Position numbers and translations under genes: made by a program | Part shown: one piece after another, positions 21,231 through 33,939 of the stretch | How positions within the stretch are numbered: the first letter of the stretch is position 1 | Layout of the letters: each line of letters opens with the position of its first letter | Notes under the pieces: generated by a model | Seen by the model: the letters and a program-made list of their open reading frames with translations, nothing else | The model's database searches: none | Told to the model about the DNA's origin: nothing | Assembly: GCA_019279435.1 (NCBI GenBank) | Contig: JAAALK010000287.1 | Location: 70,311,144-70,375,143, forward strand | Direction: 5' to 3' | Origin: Zizania palustris | Taxonomy: Eukaryota > Streptophyta > Magnoliopsida > Poales > Poaceae | DNA length: 64,000 nt

Positions 21231-24168
21231 CACTACTACATAAAGATACATTAGTGATGGATATATCCCCTATCACCCTTATCACGTCAGTAAAGTTCTA
21301 TTATTAATAACGGGTAAATACATGTCACTAAAGGTTACCTCCAAGTCCACGTCGTGTCCGACATGCCCCCTTTTAGTGACAGGTGAATATGGTTACCCAT
21401 CACTAAAGCTTATTTTTAGTGATGGAGAGTACTTTATACCTGTCACTAATGTGCTCTTTACTAATGAGTGATGGAGATTATTTTATCACCCGTCACTAAT
21501 GATATGGTCATTTAAAAAAACAATTTTTAGGCTGCATCCTGAATCACAGCCAGGATTTGGAAGCCAACATATGCAACATCCAAAGCATATCACAGAAGAT
21601 TCATTACCAAATTAGTATCACATATATAAACTTCTAACTCGTTATCTCGAAGAACATGGTTAAAACAAAGATAAATACAAAATGGTTTCATGGCTTTTTA
21701 CTAATAGCTAACATATAGAGATATCAAGAACTTGCATAGTATCCTATCACTATCCAAGCTTGCACCACCACCACCATGGACAACTTGAACAAAAGTCCAG
21801 TGGGTAGTAGCAGGAGCACCATGGCAGTGTCCGGGCAGGAGCACCACGGTAAATAGTCATGCTAACTTCGAGTGCGTTATCTCAAAGAAATTGGCTAAGA
21901 CCATCAATTATCTCAGAAAAACTGGCTAAAAAAGCAGGTCAGTTTACCCTGTAACAATAAAATTAAAACAAAGTTAGCAACGACGGACGATGCATTCGGA
22001 TGGGGAATATGAGGAGGATGACAACCTTAGGAGGAGGATGCAACCAAGGTGGCGGTGAGTAGGGTGGCCACGCGCGCCGATAGTGCGGGTGCCACGATCG
22101 ATGGTACATGTGGCTAGGAGTGGCGAAGAGCATGATAAAGACGACAACGACAGGAGTTAGGGTTAGGGTTGCGCGAAATGAAAGCCTGACGATTCACTTC
22201 AGTTCCTCACTTATTTATAAGCGGAAGGAGTCATCAGTGACGGGTGGTAATTACCATCCGTCACTGATGATGTAGGGGTCTTTAGTGACGGGTATAGCTA
22301 AAACCCGCCACTACAGGATCAATCTTTAGTGACGGGTAATATTGTTCACCCGTCACTAATGTTATGGTTTTTTTGAAAAAAAAATAGTTTTTAGGTTGCA
22401 ACCTGAATCAAAGCCAGAATTTAGAAGACAACATTCTAAAACACATCACAGTCAATTTTTAGGATGCAACTTGAATCAAAGCCAAGATTTGACAGCCAAC
22501 ATATCACATACAATTTATCACGGAATACAGATAATTCATCACAAAAGATTTATAACCTAATATTGTATCATACCCCAGGTTTACAATACATACATTACAA
22601 TCTCAATTGCATCATTATTTATGTTGAAATGGAAGGCGCACACTGTGCCTACTTCTAACGAGTTGTCGCTAAGAAATTGGCCAAAACTTTTAGTTAGATA
22701 GCACCGTCCATCTGTCGCTCTATGTACCACAATTGGGATTGCATTAAACCCTGCTATTGCCACCTAAATATCGATGGTCTAGTAGTGTAGGTGAGGTATG
22801 ATATACTTTTCACAGTACTGCCTTGAAAAGTACTATAAATATAATTTAAACAAAGCTATTAGTGAAGGCTATTTGTATAGACCAACTACATGTGCAAATA
22901 ACTTACCACCGATTTCTTGTTGATGATCGTGTTATTTATTGTGCAGATATATAACAGACTCTCGGAGGATAAACCTACCGAGATGTCTTGTAGGAGAGTC
23001 TTCCTTGCTGAAGTTACATCAGCTGGATTGCCAAAATAACAGATGTGTTTCAATTGGTTCATTTAGTTGATGTCGACCTTCCTAGCTATCCCCTTCTCAT
23101 TCCTATCTGCAACATTGCTAGGACCCTCCCCTGACATTATAAGAAACCATGATAATAACATAAACAAAAGATATGCATGTGTAGTAATGTCGCTTCTCTA
23201 TGTATACCACTATCATCGTTGTTCTCTACTTTGATGGTCGTTGGGGTCTTCTTATCACCAAAGTTAGTGTAGAATTTTTTCCATAACAATTAATGAGGTT
23301 TGTACTATTGTTATTATCAAATAGTCCCCTTGTGTTAGGCCACCTATTCGGCTAAATTCAGGCCACCCTTTGTGGAGGCATATCCCACCGCCGCCCGCAC
23401 ATCTCACAACCTCAACCTCAGTGGCACACTTATCTCTTGTCATTATTTGGAGGGTATCGCCAGCACGAATGTTATTGATCTCACAAAATATTTTTAATAA
23501 ATACTACAATAGTAACAGATGTGCTTTAGTTTGTTAACACAATAAACAAGACATGCAATGTACAAAAAACTATAATTAAACATCGTGACGCCCATCGTTA
23601 ACTAGATGATTGATCTTTATTAAGCAACTATCAGGAACATAGGTTGGTACTTGTAGATCATTTGGAATCCTTGCCATATCCCTAATTCACAAATTCAATA
23701 AACAAATTTCGGATAAATGATTTTATAAACTAAAATTTAATAGTAAGCATGAACAAACTTACGAGAATGAGAATGCAACCGAGGTACGGAGGGCACGGGC
23801 GATGGAGTGGCGAGGAGCACGACGAAGGCGACCGTGGCAGAGGGAGTATAGGGTTAGGGTTGCGTGAAATGAAAGTGTGATGATTCACTTCGTGCTTTGC
23901 CTATTTATTAGTAGGAGTAATCAGTGACGAGTGATAAACTTCTTTAGTGATGGGTAGAAATATAACCCGTCACTATAGGGGAGATCTTTAGTGATGCGTC
24001 ATACCATTACCCATCACTAATGGGGGTGCCCTTCTTTAGTGATGGGTCATACCACGACCCGTCACTAATAAGGCAGTGTTACTGACGCTTGTGAAACAAC
24101 TCGTCACTAAAAGTGTATTACTGATGCACATCTTTTGCTCGTCACTAAATACTGTTTTTGTGGTAGTG
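21231..24168. mobile_element. Non-autonomous CACTA element of a TTTAGTGACGGGT family, internally duplicated
   Basis: It begins CACTACTACATAAAGATACA and ends CTGTTTTTGTGGTAGTG. The complement of the right end, CACTACCACAAAAACAG, pairs imperfectly with the left end. Both subterminal zones are dense in TTTAGTGACGGGT and ACCCGTCACTAA. The flanks are ACT (21228-21230) and ACG (24169-24171), so the 3-bp duplication is imperfect. The interior contains two 5'-like zones (21490-21590 and 22340-22520, both with TTTTTAGG and AGCCAGGATTTGG-like text) and two 3'-like zones (22160-22340 and 23860-24168, both with GAAATGAAAG and GATTCACTTC), suggesting two copies fused head to tail. No transposase is encoded. 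Confidence 0.75.
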
Positions 24169-24329
24169 ACGGTTGCATATGTAATACAACCTAAAGGGCA
24201 TCGACAAAATGCTTATTTCAAATAATTATCCTCTCTCTTATATGACTAAAAATCTAGTCATACAACCAAATAATTTGACAACTGTTGGCCTTAAAAATAC
24301 ACAACAAATTTTTAGTGTTATAACCTCGA

Positions 24330-24421
24330 AGGGTTTAAAGTATTGACAAGAGTTTAAACTCTGCTTGAGGCCTTCAAAGCGTATAATAACCTTCATGTAG
24401 GAGTAGTAATAGTTGGCAATA
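24330..24421. repeat. LTR remnant cut by a PIF/Harbinger insertion
   Basis: The text from about 24345 (AAACTCTGCTTGAGGCCTTC to GAGTAGTAATAGTTGGCAA) matches 45513-45585 at roughly three bases in four. Probably part of a retrotransposon LTR. It stops where the PIF element begins at 24425. Confidence 0.5.
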
Positions 24422-24819
24422 TAAGGGTCTGTTTGGTTGAGTTGTGGCTTTTGAAAAAAAATGTTGTGTATTGTGGGCGGTGAAAAAACTATTGTAAGAT
24501 GTCAGCTGTGAGAAATCTAAAAGCCGTTTGGCTGGAATAGCTGTAGAGAAGCTGCTTTGAATTGTGAGCTATGTAAAAAGTATGTAATATCCCTATTTGT
24601 TTCAAATGCAGATTATATGTAAAATGGTTGTAAAATACTATGCCATTCAATGATTCACATGTAAATAGCAATTTTAGAATTGGAAAATTAATCTTCATTA
24701 GTATTGCATGCACCATAAACATATGGTCCACATAAGTAAGTAGATCCATACAAATTATACATGGTATTCATGGTGTATACATAATTATCTCTCTCTTGCA
24801 CTAAACAAAGCATTAGCTA

Positions 24820-25390
24820 TCACAATGCAAATGTATCCTCATTCTCACCATGTGGATTGACATCTCCTTGTGTTGGTGCTGTAACATTGCTCGGTTGTGC
24901 TAGATACTCCCCATCAACATCACATCTATGAAACTCCATATCATGCAAATTGCTATCACGAATAATATTATGCAACATTATACACTCAAGAATGATATGT
25001 TTTTGAGTATGAGTAGAGAAGCTTAGCATGTCCTTCAATATACACCACTTTTGCTTAAGACTCCGAAAGACCGTTCAATGACATTACGAAGGGACGAATA
25101 CAAAAAATTAAACATCTTATACTTCCGTTGAGGTGGACACCCGACACGATGAGGGGTGAGGTATCCTATTCGGTTTGGATAACCCGAGTCCACAAGATAA
25201 TATTTTTCTATAAGACCCAATTAGTATATGTAAATAATATTAGAAGTCTTGCTAATTTACTAAATAATTATTTATACTTTTATGAGGGACAAGAAATGAA
25301 TGGAAATTGGCTAATGCATGATGGAAGATCCATGTATCATGTGTAGAACCCGACCAACCGGCTACCGCAAAGGTAAATCTCATGTAAAAG
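24820..25390 (-). pseudogene. PIF/Harbinger transposase, C-terminal part
   Basis: Read on the minus strand from the solo-LTR junction, pieces resemble the second half of the plant Harbinger DDE_Tnp_4 domain: FAVAGWSGSTHDTW (the conserved second Asp region), then YYLVDSGYPNRIGYLTPHR and SLRNVIERSFGVL (carrying the final Glu). They lie in different frames or are separated by stops. The product would have cut and joined the element ends. The N-terminal half is at 37359-37997, 12 kb away, because of the nested insertions. Non-functional. Confidence 0.85.
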
Positions 25391-26234
25391 TGTTGACGCC
25401 AAGATTTGGTAAAGCCCAGCCCCACTAAAGATGCCACACGATCAACATAAGTCAAATAAGTCCGGTCAAGGAAAGTTAAGGAAGCTCGTCCATGCTGTTA
25501 CAAGATGATCGGACACATAAGAGTCGATGGAGATAAGAGTGGAAAGAAGATGAATATTATCTAGATTCGGTTAAGATAGAGTGCTTGGACGACAAGTATC
25601 CGGACTATAAATATGTATCCCTATTTAGCTTAGAAAACACATATCTGTCAATCAACTTCTCATCGCATCGCGACCCTTGACTTCCAGGGTTTATCTGGCA
25701 GGGTTCGGCACTCGGAGTTGGGCTGCATCGTTTCGATCTCTAGCGAAGAGGTGAGTCCCGCCACCCCTGACATTTGTACCAATTAGGTTAGTATCCTCAT
25801 GGTTGCATCAGATTGATCTCTTGAGGTGAACGTTGAAATAGTACGGTCACCGGTTGTTCTTGATGTATTAGCTAGGTCTAAGACTGTATCAGTTCAGTTT
25901 GATCTCTTAGATTGATGTGATCTAGGTGTGATAGTTTGAGGCTTCATCGGTTAGGTCTGACATCTCTTTCTATTGTATCTCTTTTATGTTGTATACTGTT
26001 CATCTAAATAAAGCATGCCCAATACTTTGACATATTATTAAGATCATCGTGAATAACTATTGTCTTGGTTAGGTCTGATCTACTTATTGTGATGATTTTC
26101 ATGATATAGACATGTTATCTGGCACGTCTTATTTATTTTTGTCGGATACAAGCCGACGGGTTATCTTCAATTCAATGGCACATCTTATTAGCCATCAGAG
26201 AGTGTCCATCGCCCGCATGCGTAAATCTTCTTAT

Positions 26235-28245
26235 TGAGAAACCAAGGGTTGGTTTCGGAGTCTGTGATGAGTGATTGACAGAGTTTGACCTCTGGTTCGA
26301 AGGGGTCCCTCCGAAGGGGTTTGGAGGTTGGATCTCCGAAGGTGTTCGGAGGTGGTTTCACCGAAGGGTTCGGTGACTTTGATTGCTGCAGCTGTTGCAG
26401 CGGAGTGTGCCTCTCGGAGGGGTCCGACAGCACATGATGACTGGGTTTGTACCGAAGGTCTCGGTACTTTGGGCGGTACACCGGAGTGTGTGCCGAAGGT
26501 TGCTAACCCGGAGAGGTCTCCGGAGTACTGGATACACTTGTCTGCTTGTCTGTGGTGCGCAGGGGACTTCGGAGGCGACAAACAGGTTCGTAGCAAGTGA
26601 ACCTGGGTCAAGCGGGAGGCTTGATGCCAGTGGAGCGGGGAGCTCCGTCACGAAGGCTATGAAGGGGTCTAGGTCGGACCTCGGGTCGAGGTGTACCAGG
26701 AGAAGGCAGTAAGTGCGGAGCGTGGCTCCGGGTGAAGGTACTCCGAGACAAAGTCTTCGGAGTGAGGCACTTCGAAGGGTACTCCGGATGGAGTGACTTC
26801 GGAGTATGGTGGATCAAGTCCTCAGCAGAGGCAAGGTGTTCAATGTGTGCTCCGGAGGGAGACACTCGAAGGTACCCGACGAAGGTCTCAGAAGTCGAGG
26901 TGCATCGAAGGCATGGTCCGGGTGAGGCCCGTCGAGGAGTGTGCTCGGGGAGAGACACTGCGACGAAGTGCTCATGGAATGCTTCATGTGGAGGCCTTGG
27001 ACGAAGGAGGGACTTCGAAGGGTGGTACTCCGAAGGTGGGGCTTCAGAGTGAAGAAGGCTTTGGAGCGAGGCTAGCTCCGGAGCAAGGATGACTTGTGGT
27101 ACTTCGGCCATGCATGGCTTCGGTACACGGACTGACGGAGTTTGAGCTGGGAGAAGCTGCGAAGCCGTGGTGGTCCACTCCGAAGGTGTTGGTGCGAAGG
27201 CCTAAGGGCTTTGACGGCTTTGGCTCAAAACCGTCACTATATCGGAGACTGACTTCGGTGAAGCGAAGGCCGTCAGGCTCAAGGCTTCTCACCGAAGCTA
27301 CCGCACCCCTCGCGTGCGAAGGGGGATTCAGAAAAGTCAAAGACTGCAAAGGCTGACATTGTCTGCTCTGCAAAAAGCTGACGCTGTCCCCTCTGCAAAG
27401 CTGACAGAGAAGCCTCCAGAATAAAGTTGACTACCTTTTGTACCCCTATGTTCTGTAGAGACAAAACCAATGTAAACCCTAGGGGCAAAGTAGTCAATTC
27501 CAATGGGTGAATAGTGGCTATAAATATGGGGGCTGGGTAGGTAACATTTAACACTTTGAGCATTTACTATTGAGCTCCTGTACTAGCCACCACTCTTTGT
27601 ATTCATCCAGTAAGTTCTTTTATTGTGTTCCTTGTTCAAGCAGCGAAGCCCTGCTTCTGTGTTGTGTTTCTACTTGAGCTTGTTTGCATACCTCGCTAGT
27701 AGTAGTGCACCGAAGCCTGTCTAGGCGAAGTGTGTCTTGTGCGAAGTGTGCTTTTCAGTGTGCGTTCGCTCTGTGTAACAGGAGGCTAGACCTCGCTTCT
27801 TACTAGTGAAGCCCTGATCGAAGCCCGTGTTTCTTATCGTGTCTAAGCTCCTAGCGAAGTCTGTTAGTGTGCATTTAGACCTTCGGTGTACGAAGCCCAG
27901 CACCAGTTGCTGTCGCTAAGTACTTGGTCGAAGTCCTCGGAGGGTAGTCCACTCTTGCGAAGGGTGAAGTGCGAAGCCTGCTCGAAGCACCCTGTGTGCG
28001 GAGCCTGCACTGACTTAGCAGAGTTGGTTTTTCGGGTTTGATTGGAGCGAAGTCTTCTTGGCTTCGAACTTTTGCTCCTTGCGAAGCGTGTGTTCGGAGC
28101 TGTTAAATACCTCTGAACCAGAACTTCGAAGGTTGTGTTCGAAGCCTGTTCCGCAGTAGACTGTATTAAAACAGAAGGCTAATTTTAGCCCGAGTTTTTA
28201 AAAGCTCCCATTCACCCCCCTCTGGTTGCCGTTTCCGGTCCAACA
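26235..28245 (+). repeat. 5' LTR of the Copia element
   Basis: It starts TGAGAAACCAAGG and ends GGTCCAACA. A promoter-like TATAAATA sits at 27519-27526. The first 1.1 kb is rich in CCGAAGG and CTTCGGAG motifs, many of them short palindromes. It contains no believable gene. Confidence 0.95.
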
Positions 28246-28247
28246 AT

Positions 28248-28259
28248 TGGTATCAGAGC
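28248..28259 (+). promoter_or_regulatory. Primer-binding site (initiator tRNA-Met)
   Basis: TGGTATCAGAGC lies two bases after the 5' LTR and matches the 3' end of plant initiator tRNA-Met, the usual Copia primer for minus-strand cDNA. Confidence 0.93.
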
Positions 28260-28300
28260 GGGTTAAGATCACCAGTTGACCTTAACTGGTTTTGTGATCT

Positions 28301-29263
28301 GTTGGCGACAAGGACAGAGCTAGTAAAATTCCTTTGTTCGATGGGACTGACTTTGCATACTGGAAGGTGCGCATGGAGGCTTACTTGCTAAGCCAAGGAA
28401 ATGCAATTTGGGAGATTGTGGACTCACAATACTCCATCCCTGAGACTTGCACCTCTCAAACAGAGAAAGATCAGTATAATGCCAACTCCAAGGCTAGGAA
28501 TATACTGTTCATTGGTTTGAGTCGGAGTGAGTTTGATAGGGTGCAGCACCTTAGGACTGCTAGGGAAATTTGGACAACACTCACTATTTTTCATGAGGGC
28601 TCTACACAGATCAAGGCCAGGCGCCAAAGCACATACAATCAACAGTATCAGCTGTTTGTGCAGGCACCTGGTGAATCTATAGATGCCATGTTTTCTCGCT
28701 TTGATGCGATAGTGAGTAACTTGCGATCCAACGGGACGCTTGCTTACAATGATCATGATAGGGCTATCAAGCTTATCTATGCTCTTGACCGTAGCGTATG
28801 GGAAGTGAAGATATCCAGCATTGAGGAGTCCACAGGTTATGACACATTGACCTGTGATGAGCTCTTCAGCAAGCTGAAGTCCACAGAGATTGCCAAGGCA
28901 TCTCTTGCAGTGCACAGAAACTCCTTGCCACAGCCATTGGCATTGGTTTCTAGCACTAGCCGTGGCACCGTTGCAGAACCAAGCACATCTGGTACTTGTG
29001 TTCTTGCAGATGGTTTTGCTTTGTCCTTCCTGGTCTCCGTCACAAAGGAGCAGGTGGACACTCTGGATGATGATGAGCTTGCTCTCATTGCCAGAAGGTT
29101 CACCCGTTTTCATCATGAGAGACAGGATCAGAGGAGAAGTGGTTTTAGTGGTTGCTTTGAGTGTGGCGACACTTCTCATATTAAGGCCAATTGCCCTAAG
29201 CTCAAGAAGAGAGATGAGAGTGAGCGCCCTAAATACCACAAAAGGAGAGGAAGCCTTTTGTGA
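28301..29263 (+). pseudogene. Copia gag, N-terminal and first zinc-knuckle part
   Basis: The frame reads through a UBN2/gag-type domain (FDGTDFAYWKVRMEAYLLSQ onward), which would form the capsid, to a zinc knuckle CFECGDTSHIKANC encoded near 29153-29195 that binds RNA. The codon where related gags have their ATG is GTT at 28301, directly after an in-frame stop, so the start appears lost; the first in-frame ATG is in the VRMEAYL stretch. The frame then breaks just after the knuckle and ends at 29263. Present text is non-functional for a full gag. Confidence 0.85.
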
Positions 29264-30613
29264 AGGGCAAGCGCGGCAAGGTGGCTAAGAGAGTAGCCAA
29301 AGCCGCATCCAGAGCATTTGTTGCTGCTCTTAGCGACATCGACACTTCCTCAACTGAGGAATCGAGCTCTGAGGAGGAGGAGTCCCCAAGGAAGGAGGAC
29401 AAGAAGGACAAGAAGGGATGAGACTTCACCGGCCTTTGCTTCATGGCCGACAGCGATCACAGCGGCGATGAGCTTGACTCATCTGAGGTACCGCTATCAT
29501 CTGACCAGCTTTTAATTAAATTAGATGAGCTGAATGAAGTAGTTCTTGGTCAGGATAGATTACTTGTGCAAGCCGCTAGAGAAAGAAAAGACCTTAGACT
29601 TAGGCTAGAATCTGTTTCTACTGAGTATGCCATGCTTAAGTCTAAAGTTAATGATGCTGAATGTGAATCTTGTACTGTTGTCATGGGTGAGCTTGCTCAG
29701 TTGCGTTCTGTACATGCTCAAACTCTATTTGAGCTTGAGACTGCACAAAAGCAGCTTTTGGTGGTGGATTCTAGACCTCATGATATTATTGAATGCATGA
29801 ACTGTTCTTTATTACGCGAGAGCATTAATTTACGTGATAAACATGTTCATGATTTAAAGGCTAGATTGGAGAGGGCCGGTAGTTCTAAGGATGTGCAACC
29901 TGTTTGTGACACGTGCATTACCCTTAAGGACCAGCTAGGCACTGTTAGAGAGCGAGCTGAGAACCTAATGACAGAAAATGAATACCTTCTTTCTGTGGTT
30001 AACAAATGCACTGAGGGAAAGGGTAGGATGGATTTGCTCTTGGCCAAGACCAAGATGTGTGCTGACAGAGCTGGGTTAGCTCTAGATTTGGGTTTTGAGA
30101 GGATTCCTTCAGATAGTGGAAACAAAACTTCTCTTTACCTCTCCCACTACCCTAGAGAAAGAGAGAGTTCTGTTAGACACTCCTTCAGCCAAAAAGCCTA
30201 CCCGAGCTCAAAAGAAAACCACTCCTCCTTCCAAGAAAATCCCTCCAAAGAAAACTACTCAGCAGAAGCCCAAGGAGCCGGTGAGAGTTGCTCCTAAGAC
30301 CCATGAGAATGCCCCTAGGAGAGTCTTCCATTGTTCCTACTGTCAGCGGGCGGGTCATTTGGTTGGGTTCTGTTTTCGTCGCATCAAGGATGAGCGACGC
30401 TCTCAGGCGATGAGTTACCAGGACATGCATTACCCATCTTTAGGTATGCATGAGTCTGAGTTTTACTATCGTCCTGTTTTTGAGGCTCCTCATGCTTCTC
30501 GGAGAGGTTTTGCTCCTCGAGGTGTTCACCATATTCCATATGGTGGTAGACCCCGGACGAGTAGCTTTGTACCTCGTCAGAGTAGGAGACCTCGTCATGT
30601 TGTTCGTTCATAG
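29250..30613 (+). pseudogene. Copia gag C-terminal extension with second zinc knuckle
   Basis: After the frame change a basic and then Glu/Ser-rich segment runs to a TGA at 29418-29420 and continues in the same frame (FMADSDHSGDELDSS) into a long helical, coiled-coil-like region with heptad-like Leu spacing, to about 30130. Another frame change leads to a Lys/Pro-rich linker and a second knuckle, CSYCQRAGHLVGFC (about 30330-30371). A long gag tail with a second knuckle is typical of Sireviruses. The frame stops at 30611-30613 and again at 30770-30772. Broken by at least two frameshifts and three stops. Confidence 0.8.
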
Positions 30614-30772
30614 CATGTAGGTAGACATCGCACTTTGCATCATTCTGATTATCATGTGCGTAGACAGTCTACTTTTACTGTGCCTACTACTCGTGTCACT
30701 CAGTGCTGGATGCCTCGTCATTTTTTCACTCACCCCAGCACTGAGCGATCGAGATATTCTTATCATGTGTAG

Positions 30773-32095
30773 GCGGCAGACCGAGGCTTGGAGGGCACGT
30801 GGATCATGGACTCCGGTTGTTCGCGCCATATGACCGGGGATGCAGCATGGTTCTCCGGCCTCACCACAACCAAGCAAAGGGAACATATCACCTTCGGGAA
30901 CAATCGAAGGAGTAGAGTGAAAGGTAAAGGTGTGGTAAGAATTAACTCGAATTTCACTCTCAAAGATGTTGCATTGGTTGAAAACCTGGGATACAATTTA
31001 CTTCCTGTATCTCAGTTGCTTGATGAGGGCTTCGAAGTGCGATTTCATCGCGATACTTCGCAAGTACTCAATTCTGAAGGCGTTGTGGTGTGTAAGATCT
31101 TTAGAGTTGGGAGAGTTTTTGGAGCTGATTTTTCTGAGTCATCTGGTTCTTCTCATTATCTTGTTGCACATTCTACTTCTGAGCTCTAGAAGTGGCATAG
31201 GAGACTAGGGCATATGAGCTTTGAGTTGCTTGCTCGTCTGAGTCCCCTAGGTCTAATCCGAGGATTGCCCAAGCTCAAGTTTGAGAAGAATTTAGTTTGC
31301 GCTCCGTGTCAACATGGAAAAATGATTGCCGCTTCGCATTCGCTAGTCACCACAGTGATGACTGAACAACCCAGAGAACTTCTCCACATGGACATTGTAG
31401 GTCCTTCTCGGGTTAGTTCTTTAGGCGGCAAGTGGTATATATTAGTTATTGTCGACGATTTCTCTCGTTACTCTTGGGTCTTCTTTCTTGCCAGCAAGGA
31501 TGAAGTGTTTTCACACTTTCGGAGCTTGGCTTTGAGAATTTTCACTGAACTTCCTGGTGCATTAAAATTCATTCGAAGTGATAATGGCACCGAGTTCAAA
31601 AATAGTCTCTTTGTTGACTTTTGCATGGAGCATGGCATAAAACATCAATTCTCTGCTCCGCGGGTTCCTCAACAAAATGGTGTTGTTGAGAGAAAGAACC
31701 GCACTTTGGTTGAGATGGCTAGGACGATGCTCGATGAGCATAGGACTCCTAGAAAATTCTGGGTTGAGGCCATGAACACTGCATGTTACATCTCAAACCG
31801 AATATTCTTGCTCTCAATTTTAAACTTGACATCTTATGAGCTACGTTTTGGGAGACACCCCAAGGTTACTCATCTTCAAGTTTTTGGCCGTCGTTGCTTT
31901 ATCCTAAAATGTGGTAATTTGGATAAATTTGAGTCGCGTTCTTCTGACGAGATCTTTTTGGGTTACACTACTCATGGTCATTCTTATCGTGTTTATAATT
32001 TGGAGGCTAACACTGTCATCGAGTCATGTGATGTGACTTTTGATGAATCAACCCCTCTGTTAGTTCTGCGTTTGAACAGGCAAATGAACACGACA
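30773..32095 (+). pseudogene. Copia protease and integrase
   Basis: Aspartic protease: WIMDSGCSRHMTG (DSG active site) near 30800. A GAG-pre-integrase zinc domain follows with His-His-Cys-Cys residues in HRRLGHM and CAPCQHGK. The integrase core shows LHMDIVGPS, IRSDNGTEF and NGVVERKNR, the D, D and E of the catalytic triad. TAG at 31187-31189 interrupts the join between protease and the HHCC domain. A frame change near 32080 separates integrase from reverse transcriptase. It would process the polyprotein and insert cDNA if intact; it is not intact. Confidence 0.88.
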
Positions 32096-33939
32096 TGGAG
32101 CAGACCATCTTCGAAGAAGAAGATCCCGGAGAATTCGAGGATGAACCACTACTACCCTCGACATCAACCCCCGAAGCCGACCCCGCTTTGACCACTTCGG
32201 CACAAGGTCCCGTAGCGACTACCTCGACATCGGTCATCTTGGACCACTCCAACGCACAAGTTGAGGGGGAGACTGCATCTCACCGCGAGGCTCCACACCA
32301 TGTTCAAAGGATGCATCCTCCCGAGCAGATCATTGGTGAGCTTGATCAAAGGGTAACACGTTCTCATGCTCATTTCACTGATTCCGCTTTTGTTGCTTCT
32401 TTCGAGCCCTTAGATGTTAGTCATGCACTTTCTGATTCTAGTTGGATCAATGCCATGCATGAAGAACTTGAAAATTTTGAGAGAAACCAAGTCTGGTCAT
32501 TAGTTGATCCTCCACCAAATGTTCATTTCATTGGAACAAAATGGATTTTCAAAAACAAACAAGGGGAGGATGTGACTATAGTTAGAAACAAGGCTAGACT
32601 TGTAGCTCAGGGTTACTCTCAATTAGAAGGGATTGATTTTACTGAAACTTTTGCACTTGTTGCTCGTCTTGAGGCCATTAGGATTTTGCTTGCCTTTGCG
32701 ACATCCCGAGGTTTTAAACTCTATCAAATGGATGTCAAAAGTGCCTTACTTAATGGCTTCATAGGCGAAGATGTTTATGTAAAACAACCCCTTGGTTTTG
32801 AAAACCCCAAGTACCCACATAAAATCCTTAAACTTCATAAGGCTCTTTATGGACTCAAGCAGGCCCCTCGGGCTTGGTATGACAGACTTAAGTCTTTTCT
32901 GCTTGAGCGGGAGTATTTGATGGGATCTGTTGATAAAACCCTGTTCACTCTCAAGCATGGCAAAGATTTCCTCCTAGTTCAGATTTATGTGGATGATATC
33001 ATCTTTGGTGGCTCTTCTCATGCTTTGGTTGCCGAGTTTGCAGATGCCATGAGCAGGGAATTCGAGATGTCCATGATGGGCGAGCTTACATTTTTCCTTG
33101 GTTTGCAAATCAAGCAAAACAAACAAGGTACTTTCGTCCACCAGACGAAGTACACCAAGGACCTGCTCAAGAAATTCGACATGGCCGATGTGAAGCCTGT
33201 CGCCACTCCAATGGCTACATCTGTAGCATTGGATCTTGACGAAGATGGAGAAGCCATAGATCAGAAGGAGTTCCGAAGCATGATCGGCTCCCTCCTCTAC
33301 TTCACTGCTATGAGGCCGGACATACACTTCGCAGTATGTCTGTGCGCTCGTTTTCAGGCTTCACCACGAGCTTCGCACCGCCAAGCGGTAAAGCGCATTC
33401 TAAGGTATCTCAAACATACCCTTTAGTTCGACATATGGTATTCAGCGTCTTCCTCTTTGTGTCTTCGAGGTTATTCCGATGCGGATTTTGCTGGGTGTAG
33501 GATTGATAGGAAGAGTACCTCTGGTACTTGTCATTTTCTGGGTACATCGTTGGTTTGTTGGTCTTCCCGCAAACAGTCTAGTGTTGCACAATCGACGGCT
33601 GAGGCCGAATATGTTGCTGCAGCTAGCTGTTGCTCTAAGATTTTGTGGATGGTTTCCACTTTGCGGGATTTCGGGTTAGATTATAAGAGTGTTCCATTTT
33701 TCTGTGATAACACTAGTGCCATTTGTATTGCAAACAACCCGGTTCAGCATTCCAGAACCAAACACATTGATGTGCGATATTATTTTCTCAGAGATCACAA
33801 TGAGAAGGGTGATATTGAACTTCAATATGTTGATACCCAACACCAGCTAGCCGATATTTTCACTAAACCCCTCGATGCTTCTCGATTTGCCTACTTGCGT
33901 GGGGAACTTGGTATTTGTCACCCTTACGGCATTTTGTGA
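32095..33939 (+). pseudogene. Copia reverse transcriptase and RNase H
   Basis: The reverse transcriptase frame runs to 33426 and includes KARLVAQGYSQ, YQMDVKSALLNG, LYGLKQAPRAWY and the catalytic QIYVDDIIFGG. A TAG at 33424-33426 cuts the frame just before RNase H, which continues in the same frame to 33939 with GYSDADFAGC, STAEAEYVAAA and the terminal DNTSAI and HIDVRYYFLRD motifs. This domain order (RT then RNase H, after integrase) defines Copia. A single in-frame stop separates the parts; combined with upstream damage the element cannot make its own enzymes. Confidence 0.9.

Noticed and set aside
22780..22790. CTAGTAGTG as a second CACTA terminus inside 21231-24168
   Set aside because: The sequence inside it lacks the subterminal motifs and no 3-base duplication pairs with 21228-21230.
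26358..27373. Open frames of 90-170 codons in the Copia LTRs
   Set aside because: They occur on both strands, are duplicated in both LTRs, lack domains and reflect GC-rich LTR sequence.
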